Shown piece by piece: positions 1 through 8,374 of a DNA stretch of 14,950 bases. The position numbers and the translations under genes were made by a program. The stretch covers positions 1 through 14,950 of the forward strand of contig LSSL01003203.1 in NCBI GenBank assembly GCA_001953115.1, in the 5' to 3' direction. The notes beneath the pieces were generated by a model. The model had not been told where the DNA came from. It did no database searches and saw only the letters and a program-made list of their open reading frames with translations. Position 1 is the first letter of the stretch, and the number at the start of each line of letters is the position of its first letter. This stretch comes from Smittium mucronatum. Taxonomy: Eukaryota > Kickxellomycota > Harpellomycetes > Harpellales > Legeriomycetaceae.

Positions 1-6
1 TTTTAG

Positions 7-44
7 CATAAAGGAATTATAAATGGCGACGGTATTAAAAAAAG
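7..44 (+). other. possible internal exon at the left edge
   Basis: The window opens with TTTTAG, a good 3' splice site, followed by 38 bases that read without a stop as HKGIINGDGIKK. They end at a GTATGA that would serve as a 5' splice site. The stretch is richer in G and C than what follows, and reading on past position 44 soon meets a stop. It could be an exon of a gene extending off the left edge, but no following exon is obvious and a match this short can arise by chance. Confidence 0.15.
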
Positions 45-1280
45 GTATGAATTATAATTTTTTTTAATTTGAAGCTTTTTGCATCTGTGGCTTAGTAAAA
101 GTGGTATCATTTTTTTTAGAACGAAAAATATTTTTGAAATTTTTGCTAGAGATCATTGAGTTTAAATTAAATGAATAAAATTTAATCAGATTATATACTT
201 TCTTAAAACTTTAGATGTGTATATATATTTATCTACGATGAGTAAAGAAATCAAGTTTTCTTCGATTTTTATCAATGATTAAATGGTTTTAGATGTTAAA
301 AAAAATTAATCGTTTGAAGATTTTATTAAAAAATACTAATAGATTCAGTTCCGATCTCAATAATATGGACCTATTTCCAAAAAAAAGACATAAATGCAAT
401 TCGATAAAACTAAATATCGATAAAATATCAATTTTTTTATCTAAAATAATGTATTTTAATAATAGTGTTTAAGGGAGGCCAATACTTAATATCATTAAAT
501 TTAGAGCTATAAAAGTTGTAAACAATTCTTTTTTTTTATTATAAATAATTCAAATATTATTCATAATTTAAATCATAGATTTTAATAATTAAAAAATAGG
601 CAATTTAGACCATATGAAATAATGATTTAATCATTTAACACTATTTTAGTTGTTCAGATGATTTTAATTTGGTATATTCATTTTATAGCATATTAAAAAG
701 CATAATTTTCATATCTAGACAGCATTAATTATGTTCAACTTCAATCCAAAAAGTGACTGTTTTTTTTTCTTAATTTTTTTTTTTCAACGGTTGATATTCT
801 CATTTTTTCTCACTTATATAATCTATCTCTTCAATTTTTCTAACTGTTTTTACCAGTGATTTTAACCATGATTACAGTCTAAAGTTTATAAGGGCTTAAT
901 TGTGAATTGTAGAAAACAAATCAAACTGATATAATTATAGACAAAGAATATCCAAAACCATCATTAAAACTCGATTTTAAATTTAAAAATAGGATAAAGA
1001 ATACCTAAATATGTTAAGCATTTTTTTTAGAACAAGTTATTATTATAATATTTTATTAGCTGATTTATATAATATTATGTACTGTGGTTCAGACATCTGT
1101 GTTCTATAATCAAAATTATTTATACTATAAATAACTTTTTTTATGTATGGAAGTCCCAAAATCTTTACCAGAAAAATAGATGCTTTCTTAAGGCGTTCAT
1201 TCATTGATATTTCCAAACAAATTCATTCTACATTTTGTATGAGTTTTGTTTATAAAACCTTGTATATGGTCATCTCATAG

Positions 1281-1310
1281 CCTCCTACTTTCATTTTAAA
1301 ATACAGGAGG
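1281..1310. repeat. short imperfect hairpin
   Basis: CCTCCT at 1281-1286 is complementary to AGGAGG at 1305-1310. The loop contains the self-complementary core ATTTTAAAAT. It is a G+C-rich stem in AT-rich surroundings. Function is unknown and it may be chance. Confidence 0.3.
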
Positions 1311-2097
1311 TTAAAAATAGAATCTTTATAATTTAAAAATTCCGTACACAATAGCACCATTACAATTTAACAAAGAACTAATAATTTTTTTTAGAAAAAA
1401 AGTTGATTTTTATTCATCAGTCTTACCCTTGTGTGTTTTTATAAAAAATTTTAGCAGTTAACAATTAAAACTATTTCGGAGTCATTTTTAAATAATAATA
1501 GGTTCAAATAAACAATATTTCTCGTTTATAATAGCGGAGATTTCTTTAGATCATTCCCCATTACATTATTATTACCATTAATTGTAGTTAAGCAGTGATT
1601 AAAAATCTGTAAAAATATTTTTAAACCTAGATAATTTAATCTAATGCTAAAAATATATCGGCAAGATTAAATAATTAAATTGAATCACTATATATAACTT
1701 AATTAACCTCTTGTTTTTCATTTAAAAATAAATTTCTTCTGCATATTTATATGGTTTTATTATTATTAGTGAGACGAATCATGAATGAATAAATACCCTG
1801 CCGGGACTATTAAAAAAAATCATAAAATATTATATGATATATATTATAAGAATTATTTTTCAATAATACTGTTTAAAACCACATTTATGTACTCTGAGTT
1901 ATATTTTCACGTCGCTAATCAATGTATAGATTTATCTAATAAAAGTCCTTCGGATTTCTCTACTTGATTATTTTTACATTGTTTTGGACATAAATTTTGC
2001 GAATAATTAATAACAAATAAATAAAGGCATTTATTTCACATTTTTGGAAAATTGAAGCTTTATTGTATTTATATAAAGCTGGGTTATTAAAAGCACA

Positions 2098-2228
2098 CTT
2101 TTTCAGGACCAAATTCTAAAAAAGTCTAACCAATTACAAATAAAGTAAAAATACATTCGAAAAAAGTCCAATAAAATACAAAAATAAAATAAAGTGAATT
2201 CGAAAAAAGTAAATTCAATTTGGGAAGA
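2098..2228 (+). repeat. left arm of an inverted repeat pair
   Basis: The 131 bases here match the reverse complement of 3091-3178. Read outside to inside, the shared landmarks are TTTTCAGGACCAAA, AAAAAAGT, CCAATT, AAAGTAAAAAT, ATTCGAAAAAAG and CAATTTGGGAAGA. The outer 69 bases agree at 57 positions and the inner 19 at 17, with no gaps inside either block. This arm is 43 bases longer because a unit ending in ATTCGAAAAAAG is present twice (2130-2166 and 2168-2209). A looser match may extend outward to about 2091. The pair looks like the terminal or foldback arms of a non-autonomous mobile element, or two inverted copies of one repeat. Confidence 0.75.
2130..2209 (+). repeat. degenerate tandem duplication inside the left arm
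   Basis: Two units, 2130-2166 (37 bases) and 2168-2209 (42 bases), both start CCAAT and end ATTCGAAAAAAG. The right arm holds only one such unit, also 37 bases. The second unit is therefore probably a duplication in this arm after the two arms formed, or a loss from the other. Confidence 0.6.
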
Positions 2229-3090
2229 GCATATTAAATTATTTTTTGCTGACATTTAATAGTTTCTAAAAGTGTATCCATTATAGTTATCTTTTCAAAA
2301 ACATTCAACAAATAATTTTCATTTAAGTTTATTATAATTTAAAGGATGTAGAATTAGATAATACAGTACATTATGCAAATAACTAGTGTGAAATTTAGGC
2401 TGCAGTTAAAATTTCCAAAACTTTTATCATCAATAATTTCAGCTCTGCTATTTCTATTTGGATAAATTTAAAGAGAGATATGCCCATGAAGGTACAAATA
2501 GTGCCATAAGACTTGTAAAAAATAAATAAATTGCTCTTAACTAGGCCAAAATTGTAACTAGATCTTCATTTAAAAGACTTTAATATGAGATATTCTTTTT
2601 TTTGAATCTAAATAATTGTGCATATCAAATTTACTGAGCTTTCAGTAAAATTATAGGATATAATTTTTATGAATAATTTAATACAAATAACTGGTGCATA
2701 TGTGTTATAACCTCAATTTTTATGCTATGAATATACAGTACCTTTTAGACAGTTATTTTTTTTAAGTATTTTTTAAAGGATATTTCTGTAGTTTGGCCAA
2801 AATGGTGCATTTTTGATTGAGATTTTCGCTACCAAATGTAATCCATAAAAAAAAATATAAATTTAGAAAAACGCACGAAAAATAAATCAACTTTATTTAT
2901 TTCGAGCTTAAAAAACTCAAAATTACCTTTAATTTAAATCCATCCCAGTTTAGCTAGTCATTAGCCCAAAAAAATAGAATTATGGGGTAAAATTAAAACC
3001 AAGTTTCTAATATCTAATTCATGTCAAATAATGGTGTTAAAAATAGGTCTTTTTAAGCGAATTCCCAAAAAAAGCACAAAAAAAATCAAA
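2229..3090. other. interior of the inverted-repeat element, no ORF
   Basis: These 862 bases between the two arms hold no long open frame, and I recognise no transposase motif. If the arms bound a single element, it is a non-autonomous type of about 1.1 kb. I found no clear flanking target-site duplication. Confidence 0.4.
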
Positions 3091-3178
3091 TCTTCCCAAA
3101 TTGGATTTTCTTTTTTCGAATTAATTTTTACTTTTTTTACAATTGGCGTTACTTTTTTCGATTTTGGTCCTGAAAAGG
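3091..3178 (-). repeat. right arm of the inverted repeat pair
   Basis: The reverse complement matches 2098-2228 with one 43-base gap (74 of the 88 alignable bases identical by eye). It carries the same landmarks in the same order, including TTTTCAGGACCAAA at its outer end and CAATTTGGGAAGA at its inner end. A weaker match may extend outward to about 3185. Confidence 0.75.
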
Positions 3179-3691
3179 TTTAGTACTTGTTTTTCGAAAA
3201 GAATTCTATATTTAAAAAATTTTACTTGTTAAAATCTAGAAGTTCGTATATATGGATACGATTTGGAATTTGAGACTATGATTTTCATTATAATATGAAT
3301 TTAAAGTTTTTATTTTTAAAAAAATATTTTAGTATTCGATAATTAGGATAAATTCCCATTTAAACTAGTGGGAAATAAAAAATAAAATAAAAGCATTTAT
3401 TAATAATTTTTTATTGGTCACAAAATTTCCTCCATTTAATCTTAGTTTCATAATCTTTTCTAAAAATGATGATGTTGTGTTCTCTTTTTTTAATTTTAAT
3501 TTTTTTCTAGAGAAATTATCTAAAGACAAAGAAGTCAAAAAAACCAATTTAAATAGATTAAAGAAGGAAAAATTTTCATGTTTTTTTCCATTCAAAATCT
3601 CTATGCCACTTCAAATATTCCATACCCCGTAATAATTGTTCCAAGGGATCCTTTAGATATCTTAAATTTTGAAATTTGAGTGTTCTAGAAA

Positions 3692-4078
3692 CTAGGATGC
3701 AGATATGAAATTAGGAGGCATCGAGTGAAAATTTATAATCGGTGTTAAAGACTAAAGCTTACTTAAATTATGTTTCGAATTCCTTACAAGAAGTCTCCCT
3801 AATATGCCCATAGTTGACATATTAAAATTTAAAAGCTTATTTTTATAGAAAGATCGAGTAGATGAGGGTATAGGCCAGATGATGGTCTTATTTCAATAAT
3901 AGATCCACCTTGATAAATAATATGAGATTTAATCGATAGTTTCTAACAAAAAAAGTTTATGAATGGATGGCTTTTCCAAAAATTTTACATAAAAAATTAT
4001 AATTTGAAATTGATCTAGGGTTTTGGACAGTTTCGATTCATATTTTGCAAATTTTATGAAGCTCGGCCCCAGATAAAT
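3692..4078 (-). pseudogene. possible decayed coding sequence, unknown family
   Basis: Read on the minus strand from 4078 down to 3692, one frame of 128 codons meets only three internal stops. At the local base composition about ten would be expected. The first 50 codons are uninterrupted. Peptides such as YLGPSFIKFAKYESKL and MSTMGILGRLLVRN are richer in G, P, S, L and R than the Lys/Asn/Ile/Phe-rich peptides random AT-rich DNA gives. A neighbouring frame also looks protein-like near 3840-3910, which would suit a frameshifted relic. I do not recognise the family, no start codon or splice sites are secured, and chance is a real alternative because many frames were examined. Confidence 0.25.
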
Positions 4079-4149
4079 TTACAATTGATTGAGATTAAAC
4101 CAGCTTTATTTTTCATCCATTTTTTGATTTTTAGTCCTCAAATGGGTTA

Positions 4150-4308
4150 TTTTTTTTTTCTGTCGATTTTAGTGTTGGTGATTCCACAATTTGAGTTTTT
4201 TTTAAAAAATTCTTCGTACATTTTGTACCTATGGTTATACAGATGGCCAATCTGGTCTTTAAAGGAGAATTTATGAGGCCCGCCACCCAAGTTTTTAGAT
4301 CTGAACGC
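4150..4308 (-). pseudogene. possible decayed exon, unknown family
   Basis: A minus-strand frame is open for 53 codons, from 4308 down to a stop at 4147-4149. It reads through peptides such as SKNLGGGPHKFSFKDQ and GHLYNHRYKMYEEF. It covers the highest G+C patch in the gene-free left part (25 of 60 at 4261-4320). It lies just upstream, in the minus sense, of the patch at 3692-4078 but in a different frame, so the two may be pieces of one frameshifted relic. The plus strand also has an open frame here (4085-4276) of lower-complexity, hydrophobic composition. No family is recognised. Confidence 0.25.
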
Positions 4309-5048
4309 TTATGCTTTGAAATTTATCGAAGAGATTCCTCTTCAAATCGATTAAATATTCAATTTCATCCAATTAATTAATGAAAGATATTGAGAATGAT
4401 CAAGAAAAAAGAAGTAAGACTTATAAGTTATTTTTTTTAAAAATTTAAACCCCTTTTTAATGAAAACATAAGTTGAAAAAATTCCAAAGTTATATCAGTA
4501 ATTAGTAGAATGAGTTTTTCATTTTTCAGAACACAATTATTTAATGTTTTTTAAAAAAATATTAATATTTGAGTAGAAATATTGAATTCATATAAAAAAT
4601 GAAAAATCAGACATGAATCCTGGATAAATCTAGTCTTTTTATAGCTTAAGCTAAAACGTTCATCTCGATAATGAGAGATTTGTAGAATGAGACAATTTAT
4701 TTGTCTATAAGTATCTAAATATTCAAAAAGTTTCCAGTAAAAGATTTAATCCATAAATTTTAGATTAGAAGGGAAATCTAAAATTGTGTATTTTACTTAT
4801 CCTGTAGTTTACGTTCAATTTTTCAATTTTATCTTTAGGTAGCTGGTAGCTATCCAAGTTTTTTGTATAAATTCGTTAAAGAAACCCAATTCATTTTTTG
4901 AGATCTGGATAGGTGTCTAGATGAGTGGAATATCTTATTTAGATTATAGAATTGATAGCTTATACCTTTAATATATATATTAGTACGGTTTGTTGTTCAT
5001 TGTTTTGAATTTTTGGAAGAAATGTTTTAAAAATGTTAGTAATTATAG

Positions 5049-5363
5049 TATTTTTTTTTTCAGTTTAAACAACCTCTATTTTTAAAAATGACATTAAAAA
5101 TTTATGCAAAAAAAGGGGAGGCAAAAATCTCACAAAATATAAAAAGAATCAATTTTCTATAACTCAATGAATTTTTCTACCAAATACCGGCAATAATAAA
5201 ACCTAAATTTATGCCATAACTACCATCCTATCTACCTCTCAGTACACTAATTCAAATGAGCCGAACGATTGAGGATTTATTAATTTCCATATTAAGCTTA
5301 CCATCAACGAATATGATCTTATTGAGAAGATTAAGAATTTCTTACAAAGTGCTCATATTATGA
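5049..5363 (+). pseudogene. possible decayed coding sequence, unknown family
   Basis: On the plus strand one frame runs 104 codons from a T-run ending in CAG (a possible 3' splice site) to a TGA at 5361-5363. It has just two internal stops, at 5160-5162 and about 5217. It includes peptides such as MSRTIEDLLISILSLPS. A second plus frame across about 5270-5380 gives GFINFHIKLTINEYDLIEK, and a 36-codon ATG frame (MPKSKAIILVTDIWNVL...) follows at about 5425-5535. These may be pieces of one decayed gene with frameshifts, or chance. No family is recognised. Confidence 0.2.
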
Positions 5364-5954
5364 TTAATAACAAGTGGCAATAATTAATTTATGACATATT
5401 AAAATTTTAATTTGCCTAAAAAAGATGCCTAAGAGCAAGGCCATCATCTTGGTGACAGATATATGGAATGTTTTAACAAGAGTTGCACCAAATATCGCAG
5501 ATTCGGATTTCATCTTCTTTATCGGTTTACTCTAGATTGAGCTCTTCTTCAATTAATTTTTTTTTAGCTCGAAGTACTTAATTAAAAAATATAAAAATTG
5601 TAAAAAACATATTTAAAAAAGTTTAAAAAAAATGAAAATTTATTAATCGATTCTAAATGGGATTATATATCTTCCCTAAATCGGTTGAATTTTTATGAAT
5701 TTAGTATGAGTACACCTTAGATGCATTTCTGAATCCCATAAAAAACAGCAGGATATTCTACACATCTGGGTGTGAAAAATAATGAATGAGATTGGTAATT
5801 TTCGTCAAATATTCTTTCCTAGTCTGGTTTTGTATTTTTAATTGGCCATATTTATGGTGTAATCCTCTTCAAAACATTGGCTGAGTGGGCTGGCAAAATT
5901 CCAATAAGATGAATATTGATCAATAAACATTCATTGAAACTGATTCATTTATAG

Positions 5955-6065
5955 TACTGGAGAGGAAATCATGATATTATATTATGGCCTTGGACTAAGA
6001 ACGGGAGGTTAAAAAATGTGATCACCAAACTTGAATGTGTGTATAATATAAGCACTGGTGATTCA
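5955..6065 (+). pseudogene. possible relic ORF upstream of ERG26
   Basis: A plus frame of 37 codons between stops contains YWRGNHDIILWPWTKNGRL, unusually rich in Trp, Gly and Arg for this AT-rich DNA. About 90 bases before it another frame reads GHIYGVILFKTLAEWAGKIP. No start codon or family can be assigned. It ends about 75 bases before the ERG26 start, so it overlaps sequence that probably serves as the ERG26 promoter and leader. Confidence 0.15.
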
Positions 6066-6139
6066 TAATTAAAATTTTGTTTCTTATTACCGTCAAGATT
6101 TCACCGATTTTGATATTATATCCATTAAAACAAGCAAAA

Positions 6140-7480
6140 ATGTCCGAGGTAAAAGTTTATCGTTTTTAGGGTTTATAGAACTACCTCGATTAGTGTTATC
6201 ATTTAACTTGGGATTCAAATCTGTAAAATATTATCAAATATAAACCATGATTTTATGTCTTTTTTAGTCAGATCAGGTATATCTAGTTGTGGGAGGAGAG
6301 GGTTTTCTCGGAAGAAAAATAGTCGAAGCATTGGTAAAGCAAAGAAAAAGTGTATGCGGAACATACGAACCTTCAGATATAAGAGTTGTCGATGTTAAGA
6401 AAAATTACGAAGTTTCTAAAGATGACTATGTGTTTTTTGAAGGAGATATTTGCAACAAGGATTCCTTAATCAAAATATTGAATCACAACGGCAAACCTGT
6501 AACAACGGTATTTCATACAGCCTCTCCAATCATGAAGGCTCCCGCATCGCTCCATAAGAAAGTCAATGTTCTGGGCACACGGGCTCTTTTAGATGCCTGC
6601 AAGACTTCTAAAGTGCAGAATTTCATCTACACTTCCAGCGCCAGTGTTGTATATTCGGGAAAACCCTTGATATATGTAGATGAAACTATACCTTATGCAG
6701 AACCATTTGCTGACTACTACTCTGAAACTAAAGTAAAGTTTTTTATTTTTATTTATTTTTTTATCTCTTGCCTATTTTTGTGTATTTCAAGTTTATTATT
6801 TCAAGAGACCTACACTTAGACTATTTAACTATAACCACTCTCAATATGATTTATATTAGGCCATCGCTGAAAAAATGTGCCTTGACGAAAATAATTTTGC
6901 TGATGGTGGGATGAAGACAGTTTCTTTGAGGCCTTCTGGGATCTTCGGTCCAGGGGACAATCAAACTACACCTGGAGCACTTACCGCTCAGAAAAAAGGA
7001 TATCCAGTTCTTTTTCAAATTGGAGATAACACAGCTTTATTTGACTTCACATATGTTGATAATCTGGTTGATGCTCATTTGGCTGCTAGTAATGCTTTGA
7101 TCAAAAGCCAGTCTGATCAATCGAAAATTCAAAAGATTGGAGGGAACTCTTTCTTCATAACGAATGATGAACCAATTGGAATGTGGAGCTTTTTGAGATT
7201 GTTATGGGCACAAGTTGGGGATGTTCGAGAGCCTAAAATTATCATCCCAAATTGGCTAGCCGGAATAATTTTAGTTATCTTAAAATTCCTTTCTAGTATA
7301 CATATTGTAAAGCATGAGGTACCATTTGTTTTTGGGATGACATTTACAAATAGATTCTTTTGTATTGACAAAGCCAAAAATCTGTTAGGATACAAACCCA
7401 AAGTTTCTTACAAAGAGGGTGCCCCATTGGCTGTTTCTTCTACTTTGAAAAGATGGAAAGACGAAGAATCTAGACCCTAA
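6140..7480 (+). CDS. ERG26: Sterol-4-alpha-carboxylate 3-dehydrogenase (decarboxylating), three exons
   Basis: Exons 6140-6148, 6268-6732 and 6860-7480 join in frame to a 364-residue protein, close to yeast Erg26 and human NSDHL in size. In this family the enzyme oxidises the 3-beta-hydroxyl of 4-alpha-carboxysterols with NAD(P)+ and releases CO2. It acts in C4-demethylation with Erg25 and Erg27 at the ER. The Rossmann dinucleotide motif GGEGFLG is at 12-18. FHTASP is at 85-90, VNVLGT at 102-107, the catalytic-serine region TSSASVV at 125-131, and the active-site YSETK (YxxxK) at 154-158. GIFGPGD is at 185-191, and the family C-terminal signature IDKAKNLLGYKP is at 327-338. A hydrophobic segment at 290-308 fits membrane association. 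The start is the ATG at 6140, since exon 2 has no ATG before the Rossmann motif. The family is clear; only the tiny first exon is inferred. Confidence 0.93.
6149..6267 (+). other. ERG26: ERG26 intron 1 (119 bases)
   Basis: The 5' site is GAG|GTAAAA and the 3' site TCTTTTTTAG|TCAGAT. It is phase 0, after only three codons (Met-Ser-Glu). Splicing gives an N-terminus MSESDQVYLVVGGEG in which the first beta strand runs directly into the Rossmann motif, as the family requires. An earlier AG near 6167 would bring an in-frame stop. A TTTAAC about 65 bases before the 3' end could be the branch site. Confidence 0.85.
6733..6859 (+). other. ERG26: ERG26 intron 2 (127 bases)
   Basis: The 5' site is AAA|GTAAAG and the 3' site TTATATTAG|GCCATC, phase 0. 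The splice falls immediately after the catalytic lysine of the YxxxK motif and restores YSETKAIAEKM, the normal family continuation. Without splicing the frame runs into a hydrophobic tail and stops at 6817-6819, giving a protein that lacks the C-terminal half. Confidence 0.92.
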
Positions 7481-7531
7481 TTCTCATTATAAATCTAGAT
7501 TGAAGAGCCTTCATTGTTGATAACAAAATCT

Positions 7532-7537
7532 AATAAA
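7532..7537 (+). terminator. possible ERG26 polyadenylation signal
   Basis: AATAAA lies 52 bases after the ERG26 stop codon in the short spacer to the convergent CAP gene. Such words are common in AT-rich DNA, so position is the main support. Confidence 0.4.
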
Positions 7538-7588
7538 TTTACTATACGCTCGTATATTGTAATTGATTTTTCGTATAGGGTTTAAATA

Positions 7589-7612
7589 ATTTATTAAGTA
7601 ATTTATTAAGTA
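7589..7612. repeat. exact 12-base tandem duplication carrying minus-strand AATAAA twice
   Basis: ATTTATTAAGTA occurs twice in a row (7589-7600 and 7601-7612). Each copy contains TTTATT, which reads AATAAA on the minus strand (7590-7595 and 7602-7607). That puts it about 115 to 130 bases past the stop of the minus-strand CAP gene, so the duplication may double that gene's poly(A) signal. Confidence 0.6.
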
Positions 7613-7720
7613 ATTTTGAATTAACTAACAAACAATTATGTTATTTTTAGTTAATATAATATTATATCCTGTTAAAGGGCATTTGTGAAGTTTAGATCCG
7701 CTTTTTAATGTGTTGTTGGA

Positions 7721-8374
7721 TTATTCTCGATTATATACTTGTGTCCAGTAATCGCCAACTTTTGCAAAGCCATATTCAGTGGTGTCGCTAAGAATATTTT
7801 TTTTATGTCCAGGCGATTTGTACCAACTTTCCATGACTTCTTTGACATCTCTTTGCCCCCACGCAACATTCTCTGCACACAATGTACATGTTTTCCCTAT
7901 AGCATTGATTCTAAGTCGCAAACTACCTAAATCATTATTTGAGTGGGTCAGCGCGTCTCCGTTTTTTTGATACTGCGACTGAATTAGTGCCGCTTTCGAT
8001 AGTTTTGAGGAATAGACTATAGGTGGTTTTCCATTAATTTTTCTGTAGTGATTAATAGTATTGGTCATAATATTTATGTCACTTCCAGAGTTTTTTTCTG
8101 TGTTGTCATTCAATATACTTTTGATATATTCTTGGGAACTAATATTTGGCGCATAAGAATTTTTAATGCTGTTTGTTTGAGGAACATCCTGAAATCCTTT
8201 ATTTCCTTGGTTTGAATTTGAAAGCTCTATGGATATTTTCGGCTTCCCGAATTCCGTTTTCTCATTGACAGAGTATTTTAGATTCTCGATTCCACCCTGT
8301 TTCAAAGATATAAATGGAATGGAAAGGCAAACCGACAGGATTGCTGAAAAAAGAAAGATGTTACCTCCAAGCAT
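7721..8374 (-). CDS. Secreted CAP-domain (SCP/PR-1-like, YkwD type) protein
   Basis: Single-exon ORF of 217 residues with an ATG at 8372-8374 and a TAA stop. A hydrophobic N-terminus (residues 5-19, FLFSAILSVCLS core) is a probable signal peptide, so the product is likely secreted or in the wall. Residues about 20-51 are conserved in the paralogue at 12062; 52-100 are polar and variable. The CAP domain spans about 103-217: His144 in LTHSN, Glu168 in AENVAWG, Trp184, His190 in SPGHKKNIL, Glu200 before YGFA, and the closing YWTQVY. The spacing matches the short bacterial/fungal YkwD-like form, whose His and Glu residues line a central cavity. A CxxC pair (163, 166) sits just before Glu168. Some fungal CAP proteins bind sterols or act in host contact; the role here is unknown. 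It is convergent with ERG26. Confidence 0.92.
   Translation of the reverse strand: MLGGNIFLFSAILSVCLSIPFISLKQGGIENLKYSVNEKTEFGKPKISIELSNSNQGNKGFQDVPQTNSIKNSYAPNISSQEYIKSILNDNTEKNSGSDINIMTNTINHYRKINGKPPIVYSSKLSKAALIQSQYQKNGDALTHSNNDLGSLRLRINAIGKTCTLCAENVAWGQRDVKEVMESWYKSPGHKKNILSDTTEYGFAKVGDYWTQVYNRE

Larger units (their letters stand above)
1..2097. other. AT-rich region without a recognisable gene
   Basis: Very A+T-rich sequence with many homopolymer runs. The only frame of note is about 60 codons starting near 1785; it has no family motif and an ordinary AT-rich composition, so I do not call it. A possible internal exon at 7-44 and a short hairpin at 1281-1310 are listed separately. Nothing else supportable is seen. 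Confidence 0.6.

Noticed and set aside
1785..1967. 60-codon plus-strand frame
   Set aside because: It has AT-rich, Tyr/Lys/Ile-rich composition, no motif and no splice or regulatory context. Length is within chance for this much DNA.
2380..2700. CAAATAACTAGTG and CAAATAACTGGTG as a direct repeat inside the inverted-repeat element
   Set aside because: It is only 13 bases with one mismatch and does not extend; expected by chance in AT-rich DNA.
3365..3632. Two overlapping frames on opposite strands, 72 and 76 codons
   Set aside because: Both come from the same A- and T-run-rich stretch with low-complexity Lys/Phe/Leu peptides. The stops are simply sparse on both strands here.
4085..4276. 63-codon plus-strand hydrophobic frame
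   Set aside because: It has no ATG start and a Phe/Leu/Ile-rich peptide from T-runs. The minus-strand reading of the same DNA looks more protein-like, and neither is secured.
6205..6230. B-box-like GATTCAAATC
   Set aside because: It lies inside ERG26 intron 1 with no matching A box or tRNA stems.
7129..7930. Frames on the opposite strands of ERG26 exon 3 and of the minus-strand CAP gene
   Set aside because: They are shadows of the real genes, which have clear family motifs.
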